Part shown: one piece after another, positions 16,850-24,218 of the stretch
How the letters are laid out: each line of letters opens with the position of its first letter
Position numbering within the stretch: the stretch's first letter is position 1
Assembly (NCBI GenBank): GCA_016191165.1
Contig: JACPPF010000023.1
Span: 124,001 to 188,000 of the forward strand
Source of the DNA: Planctomycetota bacterium
Lineage (GTDB): Bacteria > Planctomycetota > Planctomycetia > Gemmatales > Gemmataceae
Length of the DNA: 64,000 nt
Direction: 5' to 3'
Program-made: the position numbers and the translations under genes
Notes under the pieces: generated by a model
Databases searched by the model: none
Seen by the model: the letters and a program-made list of their open reading frames with translations, nothing else
Told to the model about the DNA's origin: nothing

Positions 16850-16880
16850 CCCAGGGGTTCGCATTCGCCCACCCCTGGGC
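16850..16880. repeat. Palindrome of the CCCAGGGGT...ACCCCTGGG family, copy 1
   Basis: CCCAGGGGTTCG and ACCCCTGGG arms around a short loop. Located between the Uma2 gene and rtcB. Family members also lie at 29415-29443, 59074-59102, 62009-62037 and 62053-62081. Confidence 0.8.
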
Positions 16881-16889
16881 TTCATTGCG

Positions 16890-18353
16890 TCACCCCTTGA
16901 TCACCCCAATTGGCCGCATCCGCGCCACCTTCTTGGACAATCCCGCCTGATGGACGACATCGACGACATCATCGACATCCTTGTACGCCTTCGGCTGTTC
17001 CTCTGCCAAGCCCTTATGGCTCTGAGCCCGCGCGATGATGCCCTTCGCCAAAAGTTCCTTGTCGATGCGGCGGCCGGCGGCGTGCTTGATCGCTGCCGTG
17101 CGGCTCATGGCGCGGCCGGCGCCGTGGCAGGTCGTGCCGAACGAGCGCTCCATGCTGCCTGGCTGGCCGACCAGCACCCAGCTCGCCCGGCCCATGTCGC
17201 CCGGGATGATGACCGGCTGACCGATCGCCCGGTACATCGCTGGCACCTCCGGATGGCCCGGCGGAAACGCTCGCGTCGCGCCCTTGCGGTGCACCCACAC
17301 CTTCTTCTTGACGCCGTTGACCGTGTGCTCCTCCAGCTTGGCGATGTTGTGGCACACGTCGTAAATGAGGTTCATCTGCAACTCTTGCCAGGTGCGGCCA
17401 AAGACGCGCGCGAACACCTCGCGCGCCTGCCACATCAAAAGCTGGCGATTGCACCACGCGAAGTTGGCGGCCGCCCTCATCGCGGCGATGTACTTCTGGC
17501 CTTCCGGGCTGTTGACCGGCGCGCACGCGAGCTGTTGGTCCGGCAAAGAAATGCCGTACTTCGCCGGCGCCTTGCGCAGCATGTGCAAGGCGTCATCGCA
17601 AACCTGGTAGCCCAGGCCGCGCGAGCCACTGTGGATCATGACGCAGATCATATCTTTTTCCAGGCCCATCACCTGAGCGGCATCGGCGTCGAGAATGGCG
17701 TCAACGACTTGCACTTCCATGAAGTGGTTGCCCGAACCGAGCGTGCCGCATTGCTGCTGGCCGCGCGTCTTGGCGTGTTCGCTGACCTCATCGGGATCGG
17801 CGCCCAGGAGAAAGCCATTCGCCTCGGTGTGATCGATGTCGCCTTGAGTAGCAAGGCCGCGCGAGATCAGGTAGCTCGAACCCTCGCCCAGCAGGCGCGT
17901 GAGCTCCTTGCCCTTAAACGAGTAATGCCCCGATCGCCCAACGCCGGTCGGCACATCGCGGAAAAGTTGATCGACAAGCTGCTGTAAATGCGGCTTGACT
18001 TCGCGGTAGTAGAGGTTAGTGCGCGCGAGGCGAACGCCGCAGTTGATGTCGTAGCCGACGCCTCCCGGCGAAATGACGCCGTCTTCGTCCGGATCGGTCG
18101 CGCACACGCCGCCGATGCAGAAGCCGTAGCCCCAGTGGATGTCCGGCATCGCCAGGCTGGCGCCCTGAATGCCCGGCAAAAACGCGACGTTGGCGACCTG
18201 CTCGGCCGCCTGATCGAGCTTGAGTTGTTCCAGAAGCTTTTCGTTCGCGAAGATGAGGCCGTCAACGCGCATGCCGGCCTTGTAGCTTTTCGGAATGCGG
18301 TAGCAGCACGCATCGACCCGTTCGAGCGGGCCGTGGAAGGTTTCCTTCGCCAT
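16890..18353 (-). CDS. rtcB: RNA-splicing ligase RtcB
   Basis: GTP- and Mn-dependent ligase that joins a 2',3'-cyclic phosphate (or 3'-phosphate) end to a 5'-OH end, used in RNA repair. Length 487 residues, typical. The metal/GTP site is complete: VGYDINCGVRLAR (metal Cys), GTLGSGNHFMEVQ (Asn, His), MIHSGSRGLGYQV (His) and CHGAGRAMSRTAA (the guanylylated His). The closing KKVARMRPIGVIKG is the usual C-terminus. The start is the ATG at 18353 (MAKETFHGPLE); the longer frame runs through a palindrome. No archease or RtcR-like regulator is adjacent. Confidence 0.95.
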   Translation of the reverse strand: MAKETFHGPLERVDACCYRIPKSYKAGMRVDGLIFANEKLLEQLKLDQAAEQVANVAFLPGIQGASLAMPDIHWGYGFCIGGVCATDPDEDGVISPGGVGYDINCGVRLARTNLYYREVKPHLQQLVDQLFRDVPTGVGRSGHYSFKGKELTRLLGEGSSYLISRGLATQGDIDHTEANGFLLGADPDEVSEHAKTRGQQQCGTLGSGNHFMEVQVVDAILDADAAQVMGLEKDMICVMIHSGSRGLGYQVCDDALHMLRKAPAKYGISLPDQQLACAPVNSPEGQKYIAAMRAAANFAWCNRQLLMWQAREVFARVFGRTWQELQMNLIYDVCHNIAKLEEHTVNGVKKKVWVHRKGATRAFPPGHPEVPAMYRAIGQPVIIPGDMGRASWVLVGQPGSMERSFGTTCHGAGRAMSRTAAIKHAAGRRIDKELLAKGIIARAQSHKGLAEEQPKAYKDVDDVVDVVHQAGLSKKVARMRPIGVIKG

Positions 18354-18374
18354 GATGGTGTTCCAATCGTGATT

Positions 18375-18435
18375 GTCCGAGCCTGAAGCGTGAGCGAAGG
18401 TTTTTCCAATCCTTCGCTGGCGCTCAGGCTCGGAC
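18375..18435. repeat. Palindrome upstream of rtcB
   Basis: Inverted arms GTCCGAGCCTGAAGCGTGAG and CGCTCAGGCTCGGAC, with an inner CGAAGG/CCTTCG pair. It lies 22 bases upstream of the rtcB start codon and could affect its translation or expression. Confidence 0.75.
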
Positions 18436-18577
18436 GGACAACGCAAGGTCATGCCAGCGAAAATCGCCGCACGACGTTAGATTGACACCGGAAGGCGCGG
18501 GATGTTCGCGGAAATTACAATTCGGGACGTTGTAGAATTCGGCCAAACATCGTCTTTTTGGCCTGAACTGCGAATCT

Positions 18578-20251
18578 TTAATGCGTCAGCTTCTTATATC
18601 GAATCCGATGCGGCTGATCCGCCTCGGCGCCGAGACGAAGCTTGCGTTGTTCCTCGTAGGTTTGGTAGTTGCCCTCGTGCCAGACCGTTTTGCTGTCGCC
18701 CTCGAATGCGAGGATGTGCGTCGCGATGCGGTCGAGGAACCAGCGGTCGTGGCTGATGACAACGGCGCAACCGCCGAAGTTCAGCAAGGCGTCTTCGAGA
18801 GAGCGAAGTGTTTCGACATCGAGGTCATTGGTCGGTTCATCCAGCAGCAGCAGGTTGCCCCCCGTGCGTAACAGCTTCGCCAGATGAACGCGATTGCGTT
18901 CGCCGCCGGAGCATTCAGAGACCTTGCGCTGCTGATCGGGCCCCTTGAAGTTGAACCAGCTGACATAGGCGCGCGAGTTGACCTTGGTCTTGCCGAGCAT
19001 CTGGTACTCGGCGCCGCCGGAGATTTCGTCGAAGATGCTCTTGGCTCCGTCGAGCGTATCCCGACTCTGGTCGACGTAGGAGGGAACCACGGTATCACCG
19101 ACGCGCAGGTTGCCGTCGTCCGGTTTTTCCGTGCCCATGATCATGCGGAAGAGCGTGGTCTTGCCCGCGCCGTTGGGTCCGATGATGCCAACGATGCCGC
19201 CGCGGGGCAGATCGAAGTTGAGATCCTCCATCAGAAGATTGTCGCCGTAGCCCTTCTTGACATTCTCGGCCCGGACCACCAGGTCGCCGAGGTGTGGCCC
19301 GGGCGGAATCTGCATGCGCAATTCGCTTGATTCCTCTTGCACCTCCTGGGCGGCAAGCCGTTCATACGCAGCCAGGCGGGCCTTGCTCTTGGCGACGCGG
19401 GCGCGCGGGGCCATGCGGGCCCATTCGAGTTCGCGTTCAAGCGCCTTCCTGCGGGCGTTTTCGGTGCGCTCTTCCTTTTCGAGCCGCGCCTTCTTTTGTT
19501 CGAGCCAGGACGAGTAGTTGCCCTTCCACGGAATGCCCTCGCCGCGATCGAGTTCGAGAATCCACTGGGCAACGTTGTCGAGGAAGTAGCGATCGTGGGT
19601 CACGCTCACCACCGTGCCCGGATACTCCCGCAAATGCCGTTCGAGCCAGGCGACCGAATCGGCATCGAGATGGTTCGTCGGCTCATCGAGCAGCAACAGG
19701 TCGGGTTTTTGCAGGAGGACCTTGCACAGCGCGACGCGCCGTCGTTCCCCGCCCGAAAGCGTGTTCGCCTGCGCGTCCGGTGGGGGCAGACGCATCGCGT
19801 CCATCGCGATCTCGAGCTGGCGATCGAGCTCCCACGCATTGACGGCGTCGATCTTCTCTTGCAGGTTGCCCATCTCATCGAGGAGTTTCTGCATCACGTC
19901 GTCGTCCAGGGGTTCGCCGAGCTTTGTGCTGATTTCCTCGAAGCGCGTGAGCATCGCCCGCGTGGACGCCACCGCCTCCTCGACGTTGCCGCGGACGTCC
20001 TTGTCTTCAGTAAGCCGCGGTTCTTGCGGGACATGCCCGATGGTGAAGCCGGGGGTCAAGCGAGCGGTGCCGAGGAAGTCCTTGTCCTCAAGAGCCATGA
20101 TGCGCAAGAGCGAGCTCTTGCCCGCGCCGTTGGAGCCGATGACGCCGATCTTGGCCCCGGGGTAAAAAGCGAGCCAGATGTTCTTGAGGACTTCGCGTTT
20201 GCCATACGCCTTGCTGAGCCGTTCGATGGTGAAGATATACTGTTCGCTCAT
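18578..20251 (-). CDS. ettA: Energy-dependent translational throttle protein EttA (ABC-F)
   Basis: Soluble tandem ABC ATPase that binds the ribosomal E site and gates the first peptide bond according to ADP/ATP level. The 557-residue length and layout match EttA. NBD1 has GSNGAGKSSLLRI, LSGGERRRVALCKVL and LLLLDEPTNHLD. The P-site tRNA interaction linker follows (WLEQKKARLEKEERTENARR). NBD2 has GPNGAGKTTLFRM, CSGGERNRVHLAKLL and LLLLDEPTNDLD. The ATG at 20251 gives MSEQYIFTIERLSKAYG. Upstream in the same orientation lies an Rpn-type pseudogene fragment. The gene is distinct from the other ABC-F at 41359. Confidence 0.95.
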   Translation of the reverse strand: MSEQYIFTIERLSKAYGKREVLKNIWLAFYPGAKIGVIGSNGAGKSSLLRIMALEDKDFLGTARLTPGFTIGHVPQEPRLTEDKDVRGNVEEAVASTRAMLTRFEEISTKLGEPLDDDVMQKLLDEMGNLQEKIDAVNAWELDRQLEIAMDAMRLPPPDAQANTLSGGERRRVALCKVLLQKPDLLLLDEPTNHLDADSVAWLERHLREYPGTVVSVTHDRYFLDNVAQWILELDRGEGIPWKGNYSSWLEQKKARLEKEERTENARRKALERELEWARMAPRARVAKSKARLAAYERLAAQEVQEESSELRMQIPPGPHLGDLVVRAENVKKGYGDNLLMEDLNFDLPRGGIVGIIGPNGAGKTTLFRMIMGTEKPDDGNLRVGDTVVPSYVDQSRDTLDGAKSIFDEISGGAEYQMLGKTKVNSRAYVSWFNFKGPDQQRKVSECSGGERNRVHLAKLLRTGGNLLLLDEPTNDLDVETLRSLEDALLNFGGCAVVISHDRWFLDRIATHILAFEGDSKTVWHEGNYQTYEEQRKLRLGAEADQPHRIRYKKLTH

Positions 20252-20289
20252 TTGCGGTTTCCAAATGGATTGATGTAATGGGGATATTC

Positions 20290-20562
20290 TATGGCAAAAC
20301 GTGGCGCACGCAGCCGTGGCCGACGCGTGAAGCACGAGCGACGCGAACTTTTTCGTTTCAATGTTGTAGTATTGGCCAATTTCGCCGCGCGTCTTGAGGT
20401 CGATGACAACGAGGTTGTCGTCCAGGGCGGCTTTTTCCCGGAACGGATTGAGCAACTGCAAACCGACGATCGGCCTTGCCGGTCTGAGCACGGCATTTTC
20501 GACTCGGCGCCGACAACGTTTTTGAAGGCGTAATCCACGCGTGGGTCGATGCCCAGGATCAT
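20290..20562 (-). pseudogene. Remnant of Rpn family recombination-promoting nuclease/putative transposase
   Basis: Two reading frames join to give a recognisable N-terminal third of the PD-(D/E)XK Rpn/transposase family. The first frame gives MILGIDPRVDYAFKNVVGAE. After a frameshift and loss of about ten codons the second gives RPARPIVGLQLLNPFREKAA, LDDNLVVIDLKTRGEIGQYY and NIE. Intact genes are about 300 codons; here nothing recognisable follows. The remnant sits directly upstream of ettA, so its former promoter may now serve that gene. Confidence 0.75.
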
Positions 20563-20631
20563 GACGATTGGCCCCGTGCCTGGCACGGCAATCCGATCCG
20601 AGCCGTCGGGCCAAGGGTGACGAAATGCTGG

Positions 20632-20665
20632 CGCAAACAACGACCCCGGCTCAGCGCCGGGGTCG
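20632..20665 (-). terminator. Rho-independent terminator after the Hsp20 pair
   Basis: On the minus strand CGACCCCGGC, loop GCTGA, GCCGGGGTCG, then TTGTTTG. It lies 40 bases after the stop codon of the second Hsp20 gene. Confidence 0.8.
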
Positions 20666-20704
20666 GCGAGACTCGCTCGGCAAAAGCGAGTAGGTCAACG
20701 CGAA

Positions 20705-21106
20705 TTACGCCTGCGCCTTGATCGCGACCTGCTTCGGCTTGACGGCTTCCTGCTTCGGCAGGCGCACGGTCAGGACGCCATTCTTGTGCTCGGCCTCGAT
20801 CTTGCTTGCGTCGATGGTTTCATGCACCTGGAAGACGCGATAGAAGTCGCCGACCTCGAACTCGCCGAAGACGACGTGCCCCTTTGGCGAGCCGGGCTGC
20901 ACCTTGCCGCGCAGGATCAGTTCGCCTTTCTCATAACGCAGGTCGATGTCGCCGGCATGTACGCCGGGCATGTCCGCATAGAGCCAAAGAGCGTCCTCGG
21001 TTTCGATGATATCGACGCGAGGCGTGAAAAAGGCGCCGCTGCGGGTCTCTTCCGCACGCGCATTGGCGCCATTGGGATTGACGGTCGCGAGGGTGTTTTC
21101 AGTCAT
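20705..21106 (-). CDS. Hsp20/alpha-crystallin small heat-shock protein (second of pair)
   Basis: ATP-independent holdase of 133 residues. The alpha-crystallin domain spans about residues 28-125: TPRVDIIETEDALWLYADMP, GVHAGDIDLRYEKGELILRG, then FYRVFQVHETIDASKIEAEH and KNGVLTVRLPK. The I-x-I-type C-terminal anchor appears as VAIKAQA. The N-terminal arm is short. GGAG precedes the ATG at 21106. It is 58 bases downstream of the other Hsp20 and shares its terminator, so the two form an operon. The paralogs differ in the N-terminal arm and may assemble as hetero-oligomers, by analogy with other paired sHsps. Confidence 0.9.
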   Translation of the reverse strand: MTENTLATVNPNGANARAEETRSGAFFTPRVDIIETEDALWLYADMPGVHAGDIDLRYEKGELILRGKVQPGSPKGHVVFGEFEVGDFYRVFQVHETIDASKIEAEHKNGVLTVRLPKQEAVKPKQVAIKAQA

Positions 21107-21164
21107 GGTTTTTCTCCAGATGGAAATCGGACTTCTTTCGGGTTTCGACATTCGGATTTCGGGT

Positions 21165-21599
21165 TTAGCCCTTGATGGCGATCTTGCGCGGCTTGGCGGC
21201 CTCGTGCTTGGGCAGGCGGATCTTGAGGACGCCGTCCTCGAAACGTGCTTCGACCGCGCTGTCATCGACCGCGAAAGGCAGCGTCAACGTGCGCGTGAAC
21301 TTGCCGTACGCGCGCTCCTGGCGATGCTGGAGGCCTTTTTCGACGACCGGCGGTTTGCGTTCGCCCTTGAGAGTCAGCTGCGTGTTGCCGGTGACGTAGA
21401 TTTCCAGATCTTCCAGGGCCAGCCCCGGCAGTTCGGCTTCCAGGTGAAGGGCGTCGTCGTCTTCGCGAAGGTTGACGAGTGGAAACTCGCCGATGCCGAA
21501 GGGATGCTGCCCCCAGCGATCGAAAATGCGGTTCACCTCGTGCTGCACGTCACCGAGGGAACGCCAGACGGGGTTCGTGGACCAACGTGTGAAAAACAT
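21165..21599 (-). CDS. Hsp20/alpha-crystallin small heat-shock protein (first of pair)
   Basis: A 144-residue small heat-shock protein. The N-terminal arm MFFTRWSTNPVWRSLGDVQH is followed by the alpha-crystallin domain (FPLVNLREDDDALHLEAELP, GLALEDLEIYVTGNTQLTLK, AYGKFTRTLTLPFAVDDSAV, EDGVLKIRLPKHE). The C-terminal tail RKIAIKG has the I-x-I anchor. A strong AAGGAGGT ribosome site precedes the ATG at 21599. I looked for a CIRCE element upstream and did not see one. Confidence 0.92.
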   Translation of the reverse strand: MFFTRWSTNPVWRSLGDVQHEVNRIFDRWGQHPFGIGEFPLVNLREDDDALHLEAELPGLALEDLEIYVTGNTQLTLKGERKPPVVEKGLQHRQERAYGKFTRTLTLPFAVDDSAVEARFEDGVLKIRLPKHEAAKPRKIAIKG

Positions 21600-21877
21600 G
21601 CGAGGACCTCCTTCGAAAATGGGGGTTGAAGATCGCATCATGCGCGCACCTTCTTCGTGGCGCGAATGACTGTTTTTGGACCTTTGGCCGATTTCCTTGC
21701 GGCAGCCTGAAAATGACTGCTGCCGATTCAACTTTTCGTGCAAGCCGCGTGCCAAACGACGGGACGTGTGCCCACTCAGGGCATTGGACTTCGCAAGCGA
21801 TTGGTATTGATCAGGTTATGAAAAGCGCTCACCGACGAGCCGGGGGCGCAAAGCAGAATTCCAATGTGCGAAATGCG

Positions 21878-22813
21878 TCAAAGTGACAGCGGCGGGCTGT
21901 CATCTTCGGGAATGTCCTCGTCCCCGCGCAGGCGTTCGACGACCTCCGCGAACTCCGGCGGCGGGCGGACGATCAGGTCGTCGCCGTTCGTTTCGATCGT
22001 GAAGACATGCCAGATGCCGCCACGTACCCAGAACACCTCCGGACTTATCGGGTAGGGCATCTCCTGAAACATCTTGAACGCGATTGCGCGCAGCCAGGCC
22101 GCGGCCATCAGCGTTTGCTCGTTGATTGGCACGAACAGCAGCTGATCCCGGCCAGGCACGATCACGTAGAATCCATTCTCCTCGTGGCCCGGCATCAGCG
22201 CATCGAGGACCAGAGCCCGCGACGAATCGTACGCATCGCCAACATGCGCCTGTAGCAAGCCCGCTTCTTCATGCACCAGCTCAATACATTCAGGCGGGCT
22301 TAGCGCCTGCAAATTGGCCAGCGCTCGCTCAAACCACATGGCTCCATCCTCGCCCGACTCGGCGACCTGCTTTTCCGTCACGTACGACATGCTGTTGGGA
22401 TAGTCGACCACCAGGCTAACCCAAAGATGATCTTCGACGATCTCCCGTGACCAGACGGCAGCATCGGGATTTTCCGGCACCACCGGCACGCCAAAGCGAA
22501 CCAGCAGGCGATCCGCCACCTCGTGCAGGTCCTTTGGTTGATCAGCCGCGTCCGCGGGAACGCTGCCAAGGATGCTTTTCAATAGTCCAGGCCAACTCGC
22601 TCTCGGCTCGCGCCGCAATCGGCGATACAGGTTCTCCAGGCCGATTTCCTGTTCCAGGCCGTGCGCATCCACGCACACGACCGACGAATGCTTCCAGGCT
22701 CTGGCCTCGATTGCCAACCCCGCCAGAGCCTCACGGAGCGCAAGGAGAAACGTCCCCGGATAGCGAGGACCGGCCAAGCCTTGAGCGGGATTCGTGCGGT
22801 CAAACCGGTCCAT
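21878..22813 (-). CDS. DUF1444-like protein, unknown function
   Basis: A soluble 311-residue protein. The middle resembles DUF1444: SLVVDYPNSMSYVTEKQVAE, then ALANLQALS, and later GFYVIVPGRDQLLFVPINEQ. The family's function is unknown. The C-terminus has a short beta segment (WVRGGIWHVFTIET) and an acidic end (GDEDIPEDDSPP). The start at 22813 is the first ATG with a purine-rich site (AGGAAA). The gap of about 300 bases to pdxH holds the pdxH promoter and leader on the opposite strand. Confidence 0.6.
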   Translation of the reverse strand: MDRFDRTNPAQGLAGPRYPGTFLLALREALAGLAIEARAWKHSSVVCVDAHGLEQEIGLENLYRRLRREPRASWPGLLKSILGSVPADAADQPKDLHEVADRLLVRFGVPVVPENPDAAVWSREIVEDHLWVSLVVDYPNSMSYVTEKQVAESGEDGAMWFERALANLQALSPPECIELVHEEAGLLQAHVGDAYDSSRALVLDALMPGHEENGFYVIVPGRDQLLFVPINEQTLMAAAWLRAIAFKMFQEMPYPISPEVFWVRGGIWHVFTIETNGDDLIVRPPPEFAEVVERLRGDEDIPEDDSPPLSL

Positions 22814-22988
22814 GCGCGTTTCCTCGGCAGGCGGAGCGTCTGGGAGAAGCTTAGCCGGGGTAGGCCGAAACGGCGAAAAAAGAAATCGGCTTGTGCCAAC
22901 TTGAAGGTATCCGTTTGGTTTTGCCAATCGTTGGGACCACGGACGGGAAAACGGGGGGGAAATATTTGATATTTTTTTTACAAAACGC

Positions 22989-23016
22989 TTGCAACCCAGG
23001 TTCAAGCGTATATAGT
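22989..23016 (+). promoter_or_regulatory. Sigma-70 type promoter of pdxH
   Basis: TTGCAA (22989-22994), a 16-base spacer, TATAGT (23011-23016). The predicted start near 23023 falls exactly at the base of the downstream hairpin. Confidence 0.55.
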
Positions 23017-23021
23017 AATAT

Positions 23022-23088
23022 TGTCCCGCTGATTGATGGCTTCGGTGACTGGGCGACGCCGAGGTGATTGACAGTGGGACATTTTTTT
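23022..23088 (+). terminator. Terminator-like hairpin and T run in the pdxH leader (attenuator or small RNA)
   Basis: Arms TGTCCCGCTG (23022-23031) and CAGTGGGACA (23072-23081), one mismatch, with an inner CTTCGG/CCGAGG stem. Seven T's follow (23082-23088). It begins at the predicted transcription start and ends 31 bases before the pdxH ATG. A terminator placed between promoter and gene implies either attenuation of pdxH or a short independent RNA of about 65 bases. It is only directional to the plus strand. Confidence 0.5.
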
Positions 23089-23119
23089 GCGCTCGCATCA
23101 CAATTTAGCAAATCCTGCC

Positions 23120-23737
23120 ATGCCTTCCGATACCTTGTCGTTGCTTGAGGCGAATGCCCCGCCCAACCCGCTGGAATTGTTTGCGCAATGGTATTTGGCA
23201 GCCCAGGCCGCTCAGATTCTCGAGCCGTCAGCCATGACTCTGGCAACCGCAACTGCCGACGGACAGCCGTCCGCGCGCATGGTGTTGATGCGCGGCTTCG
23301 ACGAGCGTGGCTTCACGTTTTACACAAACTACCTGAGCCGCAAGGCCGGGGAGCTGGCGCAAAACCCACGGGTCGCCCTGGTTTTCCACTGGCCGCAGCT
23401 GGAACGGCAGGTGCGCATCGAAGGCGGAGTCGAAAAAGTGAGCGTGGCCGAGTCGGATGCCTATTTTCGCTCCCGACCGTTTGGCCACAAGCTCGGAGCG
23501 CACGCCTCGGATCAAAGCGAAGTAATCGCCAGCCGGCAGGTGCTAGAGGATCGCCTGAACGAGTTGCTGAAACGGTTCCACGAAAACGACGACGTGCCAC
23601 GCCCGGAGCACTGGGGAGGGTACCGCGTATTGCCACGCACGATCGAATTCTGGCAAGGGCAGGCCAACCGACTGCATGATCGCCTGCGCTATCAAAGAAT
23701 TGACGGCGGCTGGAAATTGGATCGGCTCGGACCATGA
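23120..23737 (+). CDS. pdxH: Pyridoxamine/pyridoxine 5'-phosphate oxidase
   Basis: FMN-dependent oxidase that makes pyridoxal 5'-phosphate from PNP or PMP; cytoplasmic homodimer. At 205 residues it is slightly short of E. coli PdxH (218), mainly at the N-terminus. Motifs: MTLATATADGQPSARMVLMR, GFTFYTNYLSRKAGEL, VALVFHWPQLERQVRIEG, YFRSRPFGHKLGAHAS, and the C-terminal signature EFWQGQANRLHDRLRY. FMN- and PLP-contacting Arg and Lys residues in these are intact. Its promoter and a terminator-like hairpin lie directly upstream. The 3' end overlaps the convergent MoaD-like gene by 46 bases. Confidence 0.95.
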   Translation: MPSDTLSLLEANAPPNPLELFAQWYLAAQAAQILEPSAMTLATATADGQPSARMVLMRGFDERGFTFYTNYLSRKAGELAQNPRVALVFHWPQLERQVRIEGGVEKVSVAESDAYFRSRPFGHKLGAHASDQSEVIASRQVLEDRLNELLKRFHENDDVPRPEHWGGYRVLPRTIEFWQGQANRLHDRLRYQRIDGGWKLDRLGP

Positions 23738-24018
23738 GCTCCTTGCGATCCGCCCGCCATAGGCGCCAGGATCGTCACCTCATCGCCGTCCGTCAGCTGA
23801 CGAGACAAGTCAGCAAGCTCTTCGCCGACGAAAAAAAGCAGCGACCTTCGCGGCTCCTCTGCGTCATCTAGCAGCATCGTTCGAAAAGTAGGATCGTGCT
23901 GATCAGCGAGCAATTTGAGGAATCCCCGCAAGCTACAGCCGACGTTGGTTTCGACCGTCTCCGAGCCACAACCGGCGGCCCGTTTGATCTGAGCCAGGTA
24001 ATGAACGGTCACGCGCAT
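23692..24018 (-). CDS. MoaD/ThiS family ubiquitin-like sulfur carrier with C-terminal extension
   Basis: A 108-residue protein with the beta-grasp fold of MoaD/ThiS: MRVTVHYLAQIKRAAGCGSE, SLRGFLKLLADQ, LLFFVGEELADLSRQLTDGD, EVTILAPMAGG. Canonical sulfur carriers end in Gly-Gly, which is thiocarboxylated. Here 16 more residues (SQGAHGPSRSNFQPPS...) follow the GG, and they are read antisense to the end of pdxH. Either processing by a protease exposes the Gly-Gly, or the protein is not a carrier. The start at 24018 matches the family N-terminus but has only a weak ribosome site. The MITE-like element lies 64 bases upstream. Confidence 0.78.
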   Translation of the reverse strand: MRVTVHYLAQIKRAAGCGSETVETNVGCSLRGFLKLLADQHDPTFRTMLLDDAEEPRRSLLFFVGEELADLSRQLTDGDEVTILAPMAGGSQGAHGPSRSNFQPPSIL

Positions 24019-24081
24019 GAAGTCTTTGTAAAGCCAATTCACACGATCGGAAGCATTTGGTGCGACGCCTATTTTTTGCCC

Positions 24082-24208
24082 TGGTTCAAATCCATTAATT
24101 CTCGGGTAATCACCAAGCAGCGAGCCGCCGGGCTTGTCCCGGCGGTTAACCAAGCCGGATCGGGCTGCACCGCCGGGACAAGCCCGGCGGCTCGCTGTGA
24201 CCTTCACC
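24082..24208. repeat. MITE-like 127-bp element, copy B
   Basis: The same architecture as copy A at 12904-13030: a TGGTTCA box, 36 bases to a 91-base core, long arms AGCGAGCCGCCGGGCTT / AAGCCCGGCGGCTCGCT, closing with TGTGACCTTCACC. It sits between the PQQ-propeller gene and the MoaD-like gene. Confidence 0.8.
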
Positions 24209-24218
24209 GGTACGAGGC

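Noticed and set aside
20252-20614. Upstream extension of the ettA reading frame
   Set aside because: These residues belong to a broken Rpn-type remnant in another frame; EttA starts at MSEQYIFTIE.
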